Part shown: piece by piece, positions 43,832 to 53,262 of the stretch
Layout: the number at the start of each line of letters is the position of its first letter
How positions within the stretch are numbered: the first letter of the stretch is position 1
From: Dictyobacter vulcani
Lineage (GTDB): Bacteria > Chloroflexota > Ktedonobacteria > Ktedonobacterales > Ktedonobacteraceae
Direction: 5' to 3'
Assembly: GCF_008974265.1 (NCBI RefSeq)
Contig: NZ_BKZW01000003.1
Coordinates: 496,001-560,000 of the forward strand
Length of the DNA: 64,000 bases
Made by a program: the position numbers and the translations under genes
The notes under the pieces: model-generated
Database searches by the model: none
Seen by the model: only the letters and a program-made list of their open reading frames with translations
Told to the model about the DNA's origin: nothing

Positions 43832-46441
43832 ATGTCTTCTCTTATTGAAGGCCTCAAGGCAAAAAAAGTATGGAAAGCCAACGTTGTTGTTCTGCTGGTC
43901 CTTCTTCTTAACGCAGCACAATTGACTGGAGCCATACCTGCCAGAGCCGCTGGCACTCCTCCCAATGTTAGTGTAAAAGTCCACTACTCGCGACCAGATG
44001 GTATATATGATACCTGGAATATGTGGATGTGGACCGTGGATACCGCTGGTACAGGTCATAATGGCGCAAGCTATAACTTCAATTCTCAAGACTCCTATGG
44101 CGCTGTGGCTGACCTTTCTATTCCTGCTGACACCGGTCAGACCGTGCCGACTGGTCAAGTAGGCTTTATCGTACGCAAAGGCGACTGGGAAGCCAAAGAC
44201 ATTGATACCAACCGCTTTATCAATGTTGCTGCTGGTCAGAATGAAGTCTGGCTTGTTTCCGGAGATGCGAATGTGTACACATCATTAAATGATGCTCTGG
44301 AAGCGAAAAAGCCACGCGTGTCTAATGCCTTTTTAGAGGCCCCGAAAACGGTGGTTGCCAGGTTAAGCACCCCGATTACTTTTCCCTATGCAGCCTCAGA
44401 TGTCACCGTCACTGACACGACAACCAGCAAGAGCATTCCTGTCAGTAGCGTTGCCCCTCAGGACGGAAACACCAGCAAGCCATCAGATCTGGTAACCATC
44501 ACCCTGGGTGTGGCACCCGATGTGACGCATAAGCTGGAACTGGCACTGAAAGACATCAAAGCTAATGTGATTACCCCACGCAATGTGCTGAATGATGTCG
44601 CGTATACCTATAAGGGTACCGATCTGGGAAATCACTTTACGCCTTTCTTTACCACGTTCCGTCTCTGGGCTCCGACCGCCTCTGATGTACATGTGCAACT
44701 CTTTAATAGCGAGAGTGGAGCGATGACCAAATCTATTGCTCTGCACAAAGCTGGAAAAGGCACCTGGGCAGGTCTGGCCTTTGGCAATCTGAAAAACTGG
44801 TACTATCTATATCAGGTCACCGTCCTGGGCGATACCCAGACTGCTGTAGATCCCTATGCGACCGCGATTGCCGTGAATGGCACCCGAACCATGATCGTTG
44901 ATCTCGATGACACTAATCCTACAGGTTGGAGAGGTGACCACCATCAGACCCAGGTGCATCCTGAAGATGCGGTCATCTATGAAGTCCACACACGTGACTT
45001 TACCATCAACCCGAACTCGGGTGTTAAAAACAACGGTAAGTTTCTTGGATTTACCGAGAAGAACACCAAAGGTCCAGATGGCGTCTCAACTGGCGTTTCA
45101 AGCCTGAAGGACCTGGGCGTCACCGATGTCCAGATCATGCCAGCCTATGGTTTTGCCAGTATTGACGAGAATCGTTCCGACCAGTACAACTGGGGTTATG
45201 ATCCACGCAACTATAATACTCCTGAAGGTGCATACGCTACCAATCCTCATGGCACCACCCGCATCACTGAATTTAAACAGATGGTGCAAAGTCTGCACAA
45301 ACAGGGTATCGGTGTGGTTATGGACGTCGTTTACAACCATACGTTCAGCACCAAAATCTCAGACTTCGATAAAATCGTGCCTGGCTACTACTACCGCACA
45401 GATTTCTCTGGCGCTTACACCAATGGTTCAGGTACCGGTAACGAAATCGCGGCAGAGCGTCCAATGGTGCAGAAATTTATCCGCGACTCGGTCAAATATT
45501 GGGTAAATGAATACCATGTTGATGGTTTCCGCTTCGACCTGATGGCTCTGCTGGGTGTGGATACCATGACAAAGATTTCCCAGGACCTGCATAAAATCGA
45601 TCCAGGTATCCTCATTCATGGCGAACCCTGGACCGGTGGCACTTCTTCCTTGCCTGCGGATCAGTTACTGACCAAAGGAAAGCAGAAGGGTCTCAAGCTG
45701 GCCGTTTTCAATGATAATCTGCGCAACGGACTCGATGGCAACGTTTTTGATCACAGCGCCCAGGGCTTCGCAACGGGTGCGACCGGTCTGACCGACGTGA
45801 TTAAAAAAGGCGTAGAGGGCAGCATCAACGATTTCACTGCCTCTCCAGAAGAAACGATCAACTATATTACCAGCCACGACAACATGACGTTGTGGGATAA
45901 GATTGCTGCCAGCAATCCCAATGATAGTGTAGCGGATCGCATTAAGATGGATGAACTGGCCCAGGCTGTCGTTATGACCTCACAGGGTGTGCCATTTATG
46001 CAGGGTGGCGAAGAAATGCTACGCTCAAAAGGTGGAAATGATAACAGCTATCAGGCCGGCGATGCCGTCAACCAGTTCGACTGGTCACTGAAAGCTCAGC
46101 ATAAAGATGTTTTCAGTTACTATGCGAACTTGATCAAATTGCGCACCAGCCATTCCGCCTTCCGCATGACAAGCGCGGATCAGATCAAACAGCATCTGGC
46201 CTTCCTGGACAGCCCGGCCAATACTGTCGCTTTCATGCTGAAAGATCATGCCAACCACGATGCCTGGAAGAATATCATCGTTGTGTACAACCCGAACAAA
46301 ACCGCAACTCAGGTTGCGCTTCCCAATGGAAATTGGAAAATGGTTGCTACCGAAAACCAGATTGGACAGAAAGTACTCGGTCAGGTAACTGGCAGTGCTA
46401 CTGTTGCGCCAATCAGTACGATGGTGCTCTACCAGAACTAA
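43832..46441 (+). CDS. Secreted type I pullulanase (CBM41-CBM48-GH13)
   Basis: AGGAAGGA precedes the ATG at 43832. The product of 869 residues has a signal peptide, an N-terminal CBM41-type starch module (VKVHYSRPDGIYDTWNMWMW), a bacterial pullulanase N-terminal region, a CBM48 (FRLWAPTASDVHVQLF) and a GH13 catalytic barrel. Pullulanase region I is YNWGYDPRNYNTPEGAYATN; then GIGVVMDVVYNHTF, the nucleophile in VDGFRFDLMALLG, the acid/base Glu in ILIHGEPWTGG, and YITSHDNMTLWDK. It cleaves alpha-1,6 bonds of pullulan and starch outside the cell. The alpha-amylase that follows (270 bp downstream) would act on the same polymer. Confidence 0.93.
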   Translation: MSSLIEGLKAKKVWKANVVVLLVLLLNAAQLTGAIPARAAGTPPNVSVKVHYSRPDGIYDTWNMWMWTVDTAGTGHNGASYNFNSQDSYGAVADLSIPADTGQTVPTGQVGFIVRKGDWEAKDIDTNRFINVAAGQNEVWLVSGDANVYTSLNDALEAKKPRVSNAFLEAPKTVVARLSTPITFPYAASDVTVTDTTTSKSIPVSSVAPQDGNTSKPSDLVTITLGVAPDVTHKLELALKDIKANVITPRNVLNDVAYTYKGTDLGNHFTPFFTTFRLWAPTASDVHVQLFNSESGAMTKSIALHKAGKGTWAGLAFGNLKNWYYLYQVTVLGDTQTAVDPYATAIAVNGTRTMIVDLDDTNPTGWRGDHHQTQVHPEDAVIYEVHTRDFTINPNSGVKNNGKFLGFTEKNTKGPDGVSTGVSSLKDLGVTDVQIMPAYGFASIDENRSDQYNWGYDPRNYNTPEGAYATNPHGTTRITEFKQMVQSLHKQGIGVVMDVVYNHTFSTKISDFDKIVPGYYYRTDFSGAYTNGSGTGNEIAAERPMVQKFIRDSVKYWVNEYHVDGFRFDLMALLGVDTMTKISQDLHKIDPGILIHGEPWTGGTSSLPADQLLTKGKQKGLKLAVFNDNLRNGLDGNVFDHSAQGFATGATGLTDVIKKGVEGSINDFTASPEETINYITSHDNMTLWDKIAASNPNDSVADRIKMDELAQAVVMTSQGVPFMQGGEEMLRSKGGNDNSYQAGDAVNQFDWSLKAQHKDVFSYYANLIKLRTSHSAFRMTSADQIKQHLAFLDSPANTVAFMLKDHANHDAWKNIIVVYNPNKTATQVALPNGNWKMVATENQIGQKVLGQVTGSATVAPISTMVLYQN

Positions 46442-46463
46442 GTGGCCTCTATATAATCTCAGG

Positions 46464-46493
46464 TAGCGGGAAGATCAAATGGTTCTCCCGCTA
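46464..46493. terminator. Hairpin after the pullulanase gene
   Basis: An 8-bp stem TAGCGGGA/TCCCGCTA (46464-46471 with 46486-46493) 22 bp past the pullulanase stop. Confidence 0.5.
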
Positions 46494-46710
46494 TCTGCTC
46501 CGCAGAGCCGCTTCCTTCAGTCCTGTTTGACCCCAGGCGCAGGGAAGTTACAGCGCAACGTGGAGAGGATCGTGTTAGCTATCCCACTATTGACACTTTC
46601 CTGTAATGCCAAAGCGCTGGTAGATGCACATATCTATCAGTAGTAGTTCCTTAATCCTTTTGCAGTTGTATTACTCGACGAAGAAAATACACACATGGAG
46701 GACCTTTCCA

Positions 46711-48215
46711 ATGACCGGAAAAGGATTTCTGCTCCGCTTGAATCAGCATAGGCGCTTATCTACTATTTATGCTGGTGTAACCCTGGTACTGGTAGCTATT
46801 CTTGTGACCGTTGCTGTGCTGGCATTTACTCCAGCCAGACGTGCTCAGGCCCATAGCGCACAGGATTGGACAACGCGTTCCATTTACTTTATTGCCACGG
46901 ACCGTTTTAGTGATGGTGATACCTCAAACGATAATTATGGTGGTTTCAATACCAACCGGTCCGATCCCACGGCCTGGCATGGTGGTGACTTCCAGGGTAT
47001 CATTTCACATCTTGATTACATCAAGAACATGGGCTTTACCGCCATCTGGATTACGCCTGTGGTGATGCAGCATGATGCTCATGCCTATCATGGCTACTGG
47101 GGCTATGATTTCTATTCGATTGATGGCCACCTGGGAACGATGAGTAAACTTCAGGAACTGGTGACGCAGGCCCACAATCGGAATATCTGGGTGATGCTGG
47201 ATGTAGTCGCCAACCATACCGGCTACTATAACTACAATACCCCAACCTTCCCTGATTCCGCTGATTACCATCACAATGGTAATGTGGCCGACTACAACAA
47301 TCAATGGGATGTTGAGAACCAGGACGTCGCGGGTCTCAACGACCTGGATCAGAGCAACTCCTATACACGTTCAACCTTGCTCAATAATGTGAACTGGTTG
47401 GTCAATACCACTGGTGTGGATGGCTTGCGTGTAGATACCGTCAAACACGTGCCCAAGGATTTCTGGAAAGCTTACTCACAGAGTGCCGGTACCTTTACCA
47501 TTGGTGAAGTCTTCAACGGTGATCCTGGCTATGTTGGTGATTACACCCACTATCTGGATGCCACACTGGACTATCCAATGTACTACACCATCCATGATGT
47601 CTTTGGTCAGAACAAGTCAATGTACAACATCAGTAGTCGTTACAGTTCTGACTACCAGTATCGTGATCCAAACACCAATGGCGTCTTCATTGACAACCAT
47701 GATGTTGACCGCTTTCTCTGCGATGCCAGCGGAAATCCATCAGCCACCTGGGATAAGTGGCCCCAGTTGGAGATGGCACTGTCATTTAGCTTCTCCAGTC
47801 GGGGTATCCCCATTATGTATTATGGAACCGAACAGGGCTTTAATGGTTGTGCCGACCCTGCGAATCGCGAGGACATGTTCAACTCATTCAGTACCACTAG
47901 CACCCTCTACAATTATGTTGCCAAACTGAATCAGGCCCGCAACCTCAATCCTGCGGTCCAGAACGGCTCACAACATGAGAAGTGGGTTGACGATACATTC
48001 TACGCCTTTGAGCGCGAAAAAGGCACCAACAATGTGCTGGTCGCCCTCAACAATTCCTGGGGAGTCGTACGGTTACCATCCCTAATCTGGATAATTTCAG
48101 CAGTGGCCAGACCTTGCATGACGAATTAACCGGTACTGCCTACACGCTCTCAGGGAACAGCATTACCCTGACCCTCAACAGCCACCAGGCTGTTGAATTA
48201 ACCAATCGCTACTAA
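46711..48215 (+). pseudogene. Secreted GH13 alpha-amylase with one-base frameshift near the 3' end
   Basis: GGAGG lies upstream of the ATG at 46711. After a signal peptide (ending in ARRAQAHS) the GH13 barrel has SIYFIATDRFSDGD, WITPVVMQHDAHAYHGYWGY, VMLDVVANHT, DGLRVDTVKHV (nucleophile Asp), FTIGEVFNG (acid/base Glu) and FIDNHDVDRF. The frame is lost in the GGGG run at 48059-48062, after ALNNSWG. With one more G it reads SRTVTIPNLDNF, TAYTLSGNSITLTLNSHQAV and ends at the TAA at 48213-48215, giving the expected C-terminal beta domain. As written it ends at 48129 in an unrelated tail. The catalytic core is complete either way, so the enzyme may well work; probably a sequencing loss. Confidence 0.88.
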
Positions 48216-48235
48216 ACAGGGCTTGTTCTTCTCGT

Positions 48236-48280
48236 AAAGAAGCAGCCACCGAACACCTCTGTTCGATGGCTGCTTCTTTT
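48236..48280 (+). terminator. Rho-independent terminator of the alpha-amylase gene
   Basis: A strong hairpin (AAAGAAGCAGCCA with TGGCTGCTTCTTT) plus an inner CGAAC/GTTCG pair and a T-run, 20 bp past the restored stop. Confidence 0.85.
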
Positions 48281-48437
48281 ATACACGTTACCTGCGCTAC
48301 GTGAGCACATAGAAATAAGAAACCTCCACAATAATGCAAAAATAAATTTGCTGTATGTAGCTATGCATATGAACATTTTATTGATGCATGTTACATATAG
48401 TGTAGTTATATATATTTTGTGGAAAGTGTGATGAACG

Positions 48438-50702
48438 GTGAAAAGACCAATATTGTTTGCACTCCATAGCTTTTTAGTTTTGTTGTGCTGTGTGAGTGTT
48501 ATTTTTTTCTGCTGTCAAAGCTCACAAAAAAGCTATCACGCCCATGCGGATCCGCCTCTGTTTAATCCCCCTGTCCCTTATACTGTAGGATCTTATCCTG
48601 CTGGGGTTGTATCAGGAAATTTTATGGGAAATGGTTTCCAGGATGTAGCGGTTACAAATGAGTTGGACGACTCCGTAAGTATTTTAGCAAACAATGGGTT
48701 GGGTGTTTTTACCGCTCAATCCCCCATTTCAGTAGGTGTTAATCCTACTGGCATCGTGCAGGGAAATTTTATGGGCCAGGGTCATTTGGATCTGGCAGTC
48801 GCAAATTTAGGAAACAGCACTTTTAATATTCTCGCTAATGATGGGCATGGTCACTTCACCTTGCAGCCCCCTTTGTCCACTGGAGATAGTCCTATCGGAA
48901 TAGCAACAGGAGATTTTCGAGGTCTGGGTCGTAGCGATGTGGCAATTACGAACGAGTCAAGTAATACAGTCAGTATATTTTTCAATGATGGCACAGGACA
49001 CTTTTCCGCTCCCCTTTCCGTTGCTGTTGGCCATGTTCCCGTTGGTATTGTCGTTGGTGATTTGATGGGGCAGGGTCATCAAGATATTGCAGTCTCCAAT
49101 GGCAATGATGCAACTGTGACAATCCTGGCTAATAATGGTAGTGGTGGCTTTACTGCCCAAACACCTCCTACTCCAGTAGGGAACGCACCGCGCGAGATCG
49201 CCATTGGAAATTTGATGGGTCATGGACGTCAAGACCTCGCTGTAGTCAATGCGAACGACAACACGGTTAGTATTCTGGTTAATAATGGAAACGGTACCTT
49301 TAATGCTCAAACGCCACTTGCTGTTGGGTCCCTTCCTTTTGGGATCACAACTGGAAACTTTCATAATGCGGGGAACACTGACCTGGCAGTAACAAATTTA
49401 TTGGATAGGACAGTGTCCGTCTTTCTCAATGATGGTAGTGGTGGTTATACACCTCAGACACCAATCGTTGTTGGATATAGTCCGCGTGGGATTGCCAGTG
49501 GGTATTTTACAATGCCAGGGCATCAAGGGCTTGCGGTTGCTAATTTTGGCGGAGACACGGTCAGCATACTTTTAAGTCCACAAGAAGTAACACCGACGCC
49601 GACACCAAGTCCGACGCCGACACCAAGTCCGACGCCGATACCAAGTCCGACGCCGACACCAAGTCCGACGCCGACACCAAGTCCGACACCGACGCCAAGT
49701 CCGACGCCGACACCATTTCCGTTGCCAGATGCGGCTGTTGCACTTAATCATGCGGGAGGACCAACCTTTTTTCCAGGGCAAACTGTGACTGCAACACTTC
49801 GCGTGTCTGCCTCAGCACAATCGGGCCGGATCTCAAATCCGTCTTCTATCCGGGTGGTTGATGTAATTCCGCTTGGTTTCAGTGGCGTATCGGTTGTGGG
49901 CACGAACTGGTCTATTATCACGACCGGGAGTACGAGTCCGCTTCTGATGTCTGCGACATATATCGGGCCGCCGCCATTGCTGCCAGGATCAGCACTACCA
50001 CCCATTACGATTACAGGTAAAGTGAATGGTACTGGTGGTTCTATCCTGGTTCAGACCGCGACGGTGGGGATCGCGGGTGATCTCAACCCGAATAACAACC
50101 TTGCGACCGATATGCTGTTTATTGCACCCGGGCCATTTGACAGTGCTGATAAAAGCACCGCGCATATGCTGGGTTTTGGTCCCCCGATTGTCAGAGCAAA
50201 CTTGCCAGGGAATTTGCCAGATGTAGCAGTGACCCAGATCCATCTCGGGGGATCTAATTTCTTTGTCGGACAAACTGTAACCTTTTTCGTCACTGTTTCT
50301 AATGCAAGTAAGCTGATCAGTATTGATCCAATGCTCTTACCAATTAACCTTAGTGAAGTTATTCCGTTGGGACTCAGCAATGTACATGCAGCAGCTACAA
50401 ACTGGACTATTTCCAGTTCCGGCACTACAAGTCCCTTGTTGATCTCCGCGCAATATACAGGAACCAATCTCATTGCTCCTGGTTTGAGCTTACCAGTAAT
50501 TAAAATTACCGGCGTTGTGACTGCCAGTGCGCCGCCACAACTGGTCAGTGTAGCTCAATGTGGGATCAGTGGTGATCTTGATCCTAACAATAACCTGGTT
50601 ACAGACACTATTATTATCCTGCCAGGACCGATGAGAAACACCGCGCGTTCATTCTTGCCTGTTGTACCATCTTTGCTTTCGCAGGAAGAACAACAAAAAT
50701 AA
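48438..50702 (+). CDS. Large secreted FG-GAP/VCBS repeat protein with Pro-Thr linker and DUF11-like modules
   Basis: A GTG start with a weak ribosome site gives 754 residues. A signal peptide is followed by seven FG-GAP-like repeats of about 47 residues (pattern VGxxPxGIxxGNFMGxGxxDLA then VTNxxDxTVSILxNxGxGxF), which form a beta-propeller. A repeated linker of Pro, Thr and Ser (residues about 386-430) leads to two related DUF11-like beta domains (FFPGQTVTATLRVSASAQSG, SNFFVGQTVTFFVTVSNASK), each ending in a GDLNPNNNLATD/GDLDPNNNLVTD signature. It is probably a cell-surface or secreted adhesin-like protein. No enzyme motif. A hairpin terminator follows, then the WxL-like gene. Confidence 0.8.
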   Translation: MKRPILFALHSFLVLLCCVSVIFFCCQSSQKSYHAHADPPLFNPPVPYTVGSYPAGVVSGNFMGNGFQDVAVTNELDDSVSILANNGLGVFTAQSPISVGVNPTGIVQGNFMGQGHLDLAVANLGNSTFNILANDGHGHFTLQPPLSTGDSPIGIATGDFRGLGRSDVAITNESSNTVSIFFNDGTGHFSAPLSVAVGHVPVGIVVGDLMGQGHQDIAVSNGNDATVTILANNGSGGFTAQTPPTPVGNAPREIAIGNLMGHGRQDLAVVNANDNTVSILVNNGNGTFNAQTPLAVGSLPFGITTGNFHNAGNTDLAVTNLLDRTVSVFLNDGSGGYTPQTPIVVGYSPRGIASGYFTMPGHQGLAVANFGGDTVSILLSPQEVTPTPTPSPTPTPSPTPIPSPTPTPSPTPTPSPTPTPSPTPTPFPLPDAAVALNHAGGPTFFPGQTVTATLRVSASAQSGRISNPSSIRVVDVIPLGFSGVSVVGTNWSIITTGSTSPLLMSATYIGPPPLLPGSALPPITITGKVNGTGGSILVQTATVGIAGDLNPNNNLATDMLFIAPGPFDSADKSTAHMLGFGPPIVRANLPGNLPDVAVTQIHLGGSNFFVGQTVTFFVTVSNASKLISIDPMLLPINLSEVIPLGLSNVHAAATNWTISSSGTTSPLLISAQYTGTNLIAPGLSLPVIKITGVVTASAPPQLVSVAQCGISGDLDPNNNLVTDTIIILPGPMRNTARSFLPVVPSLLSQEEQQK
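49593..49713 (+). repeat. 18-bp tandem repeat encoding the Pro-Thr/Ser linker
   Basis: About seven copies of an 18-bp unit (CCGACGCCGACACCAAGT with variants) code for the linker of the FG-GAP protein. Copies differ mostly by single changes, so this tract is likely to vary in length. Confidence 0.85.
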
Positions 50703-50961
50703 TACGGCCATAGTTTCTTTTCCTGGAAAGGGTTGAGTTGTATTGCCAGGTTTTGAAGAAGGTGAAATAACTCTTTTAATGAGTTATTTCTCCTTCTTAT
50801 GTTAAAAAAAGGTTATGCATTGATAATTAGACAAATTTCTGTTCGGGTTTCATATATATTATTAAGAGAATGACTCACTATATAAAGACCTGGCTAATAC
50901 CCAGAGTATATATGTAGATGAGGGTCATTCATAAGAAAAGTAGAGAAAGGTTTTTTGCTTC
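50703..50961. other. Intergenic region with terminator and WxL-gene promoter
   Basis: It has the GAAATAACTC/GAGTTATTTC hairpin at 50764-50790, then an AT-rich stretch likely to hold the promoter of the next gene. Confidence 0.5.
50764..50790 (+). terminator. Terminator of the FG-GAP protein gene
   Basis: A perfect 10-bp stem (50764-50773 with 50781-50790), 7-nt loop, followed by a pyrimidine-rich stretch. Confidence 0.7.
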
Positions 50962-51636
50962 ATGAGAAATATAACTAACAGATGGATCATATGTTGTGTC
51001 TGTGCTGTGATCATTGGAGGCATGCTGATCATTGGTTCAACTATGATGCCCAGTGCAGCCCTGGCCGGACCTCGTATGTCGGCAACGGATATTTGTGGAG
51101 TTGGTACACCCTGTGCAACTGTAGTTATTGGTGGAATCCCAACCGTAGCACCCGGTAACTTCTCCTCCACTTTTGGTACGCCTACGTATAATAACGGTAC
51201 AGCTATTACCACATCGCTACAAGATCAAGTTATTCCACTTAAATTCCCTAGCACCGTTACCGATCTACGTGGAACTGGAATAGGCTGGACTGTTCAAACG
51301 TCTGATGCAACTCCTGTTACTTTTAACTATCCATCTGTCGGTGGCACACCAGTAGCTTCACCTGTCACCTCTACTATGTCTCTAGATGCCACGAATCCGG
51401 TCTCTATCACATGTACTGGTGCTTCAAACTGTTCTTCGCCCTCTGCAATTACGAAGGCAGCTGGTGGATCGCCAATAGTGGTAGCTCCACTCATGTTGGC
51501 CGATGCAGGACTCGGAAAAGGAATTGGAGCTTTTAGCATCTCAACCCTTGCTAACTTTGTTTTGCCAGCGAGTGTCCCTGTGGATAACATCACTGGTGGA
51601 ACATTTTCTGTGACTATTACGCAAGCTGGTGTATAA
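50962..51636 (+). CDS. Secreted WxL-domain-like surface protein
   Basis: The 224-residue product has a signal peptide ending in SAALAGPR. The mature part resembles WxL surface domains of Gram-positive bacteria: a region with VTDLRGTGIGWTVQTSDA (the W-x-V/L position) followed by a spacer with two cysteines, and a C-terminal GKGIGAFSISTLANFVLPAS plus GGTFSVTITQAGV, the position of the second motif; the exact W of the second WxL is not conserved. WxL proteins attach non-covalently to the peptidoglycan. The partner typical of such loci, a DUF916-type protein, is encoded directly downstream, which supports the call. Confidence 0.65.
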   Translation: MRNITNRWIICCVCAVIIGGMLIIGSTMMPSAALAGPRMSATDICGVGTPCATVVIGGIPTVAPGNFSSTFGTPTYNNGTAITTSLQDQVIPLKFPSTVTDLRGTGIGWTVQTSDATPVTFNYPSVGGTPVASPVTSTMSLDATNPVSITCTGASNCSSPSAITKAAGGSPIVVAPLMLADAGLGKGIGAFSISTLANFVLPASVPVDNITGGTFSVTITQAGV

Positions 51637-51657
51637 ACGTTTTTCCATGTAATCGTA

Positions 51658-51695
51658 CTGAAAAGGAAATCCGGATTTCTGATTTTCCTTTTCAG
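51658..51695 (+). terminator. Terminator of the WxL-like gene
   Basis: A perfect 12-bp stem (51658-51669 with 51684-51695). It lies between the WxL-like gene and the DUF916-like gene, so the latter may have its own promoter. Confidence 0.75.
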
Positions 51696-51767
51696 AGTGT
51701 AGTGAGTCGATGTAAGCCAGTCTGCACAGATATGTAATCTTCCTCTTTATTGTAAAGGGTATCTGAC

Positions 51768-52850
51768 ATGAGAATGTTCTCCGTCTTTCCAGGTTATCGA
51801 TTTTTTCTTTATGTGGTGGTGGTGGTATTGATGGTGATGATGTCATTAAAAATGGTAACCAGCGTGAAAGCTGTGAAGGTGACCGATCATCAAGCAATGT
51901 TTAGTCTCATGCCTACCGTCTGGGATCGCCATGATCCGATCACCGCAGGCTTATTTATGTTTAAGACTCATCTTGCCAATCATCTTCATGCGAGCATCCT
52001 CGTGACCAATACCGGGAATGGCCGTGGTACGGTTAATCTCTATCCTGCGGATGCCTCTTCCGCGCCAACCGGAGGCGCATCTTTTAGTTCTCGTGACGCT
52101 GAGCTTACTGATGTCGGATCCTGGATAAAGTTGAGCAAGGAGAAAGTAACTTTGGATCCTGGTAAAAGTCAGAGCGTTCCCTTTGAGATTACTATTCCTG
52201 TGAATACTGATTCTGGTGAGCATATAGGCGGTATTATTGCTGAGGACGTTAAGCCCCTGGTCGCTCAAGCAAAAAAAATCCCCATTCATATTCGAGCGCG
52301 TTGGGCTGTCCCGATCGTGTTGACGCTTCCGGGTCCTACTCATGAAAAATTAATTGCAACGGGTATTTTACCTGATAGAGGGTTAGTATATCAGCATCTC
52401 ATGATCGGGTTAAGCAATGCTGGAAATATACGAGTAAAAGCAAATGGTTCATTGCAGATCCTGGATGATCATGGTCACCTTATCCAGAAACACGCATTGC
52501 AATATGAGACTTTGTTGCCGCGGACAAGTATCCAGAATCGGTTTTATATTCAGCATAAAGCCCTTGGAGTTGGACACTATCAAGCTGTGCTCGACCTATA
52601 CTATGGGCATAATAAAGTGCTGAAATATAGAACAGAATTTATCATTAAACCACCAGTAAAGGATCTCGGTGGTGCTATAGTAGCGCTGGTCAAACTTGGT
52701 GATACGGATGATCTCTGGAGTTTGTTTGCTCCCTGGCAGATAGCATCGGGTGCAGGTATCGGCTTAATTTTGCTGGGTTTCCTTGGTTATGGGCTTACCA
52801 AATTTTGTCTTAAGGTAAAGCACCAGCTTTCTCAACACCAGGAGCATTAA
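51768..52850 (+). CDS. DUF916-like WxL-partner membrane protein
   Basis: The 360-residue product has an N-terminal membrane segment, an extracytoplasmic two-domain region with SSRDAELTDVGSWIKLSKEK, VTLDPGKSQSVPFEITIPVN and GEHIGGIIAE, and a C-terminal membrane helix (GIGLILLGFLGYGLTKF) with a positive tail. The LxPGxSxxVxFxIxxPxxxxxGEhxGGI pattern is that of DUF916 (WxL interacting protein) families of Firmicutes. There, the DUF916 protein anchors WxL proteins to the membrane/wall. Outside Firmicutes this pairing is unusual. A hairpin terminator follows. Confidence 0.7.
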   Translation: MRMFSVFPGYRFFLYVVVVVLMVMMSLKMVTSVKAVKVTDHQAMFSLMPTVWDRHDPITAGLFMFKTHLANHLHASILVTNTGNGRGTVNLYPADASSAPTGGASFSSRDAELTDVGSWIKLSKEKVTLDPGKSQSVPFEITIPVNTDSGEHIGGIIAEDVKPLVAQAKKIPIHIRARWAVPIVLTLPGPTHEKLIATGILPDRGLVYQHLMIGLSNAGNIRVKANGSLQILDDHGHLIQKHALQYETLLPRTSIQNRFYIQHKALGVGHYQAVLDLYYGHNKVLKYRTEFIIKPPVKDLGGAIVALVKLGDTDDLWSLFAPWQIASGAGIGLILLGFLGYGLTKFCLKVKHQLSQHQEH

Positions 52851-52878
52851 TCCGTTTGTATTGTACTTATTCTTTACC

Positions 52879-52912
52879 AAAAGCATCGGAGGGTAGTTCC
52901 TTCGATGCTTTT
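52879..52912 (+). terminator. Terminator of the DUF916-like gene
   Basis: AAAAGCATCGGAGG pairs with CCTTCGATGCTTTT with one mismatch, ending in a T-run. 28 bp past the stop. Confidence 0.8.
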
Positions 52913-53151
52913 TCGATCCATAATTACGAAATACTCCTATTGTGATATTGATGAGAATTCAATGAACTGGTATATACATATTGACATATACACCAGGTTT
53001 GGGTACACTTTTAGAAAAGGCAAAGGAGTAAGTGGCGATCTCTTAAAGCGACATACTATTTAAGGTGTATTTTATACATTGAATTTCTATGTTGATCCGC
53101 ACAGATGAGCAGTCATTAGAACAACTGGACGTACGTAAGAAAGGAGGAAAA

Positions 53152-53205
53152 ATGCGCGCGATACGACGCTATCCCGGTTATCTGTATTCAGGGCGCATTC
53201 ATTGA
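53152..53205 (+). CDS. Possible 17-residue leader peptide upstream of a chitinase
   Basis: AAAGGAGG lies 4 nt before an ATG that opens a 17-codon frame (MRAIRRYPGYLYSGRIH). It ends about 60 bp before the chitinase start. A leader peptide that couples translation or controls the chitinase is possible; a chance start is the alternative. Confidence 0.3.
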   Translation: MRAIRRYPGYLYSGRIH

Positions 53206-53262
53206 CAACAAGCAATAGTGTGTAACATGGAAAGTTATGCAAGCAAAGGCAAGGAGCTACTC

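Larger units (their letters stand above)
52851..53262. other. Intergenic region upstream of the first chitinase
   Basis: It has the terminator at 52879-52912, an imperfect inverted repeat CTGGTATAT/ATATACACCAG at about 52974-53003, the palindrome ACGTACGT near 53130, and a small reading frame at 53152-53205 with a strong ribosome site. Confidence 0.5.

Noticed and set aside
49593..49713. CRISPR-like array
   Set aside because: The repeats are contiguous, without spacers, and lie in frame in a Pro-Thr linker of a secreted protein.
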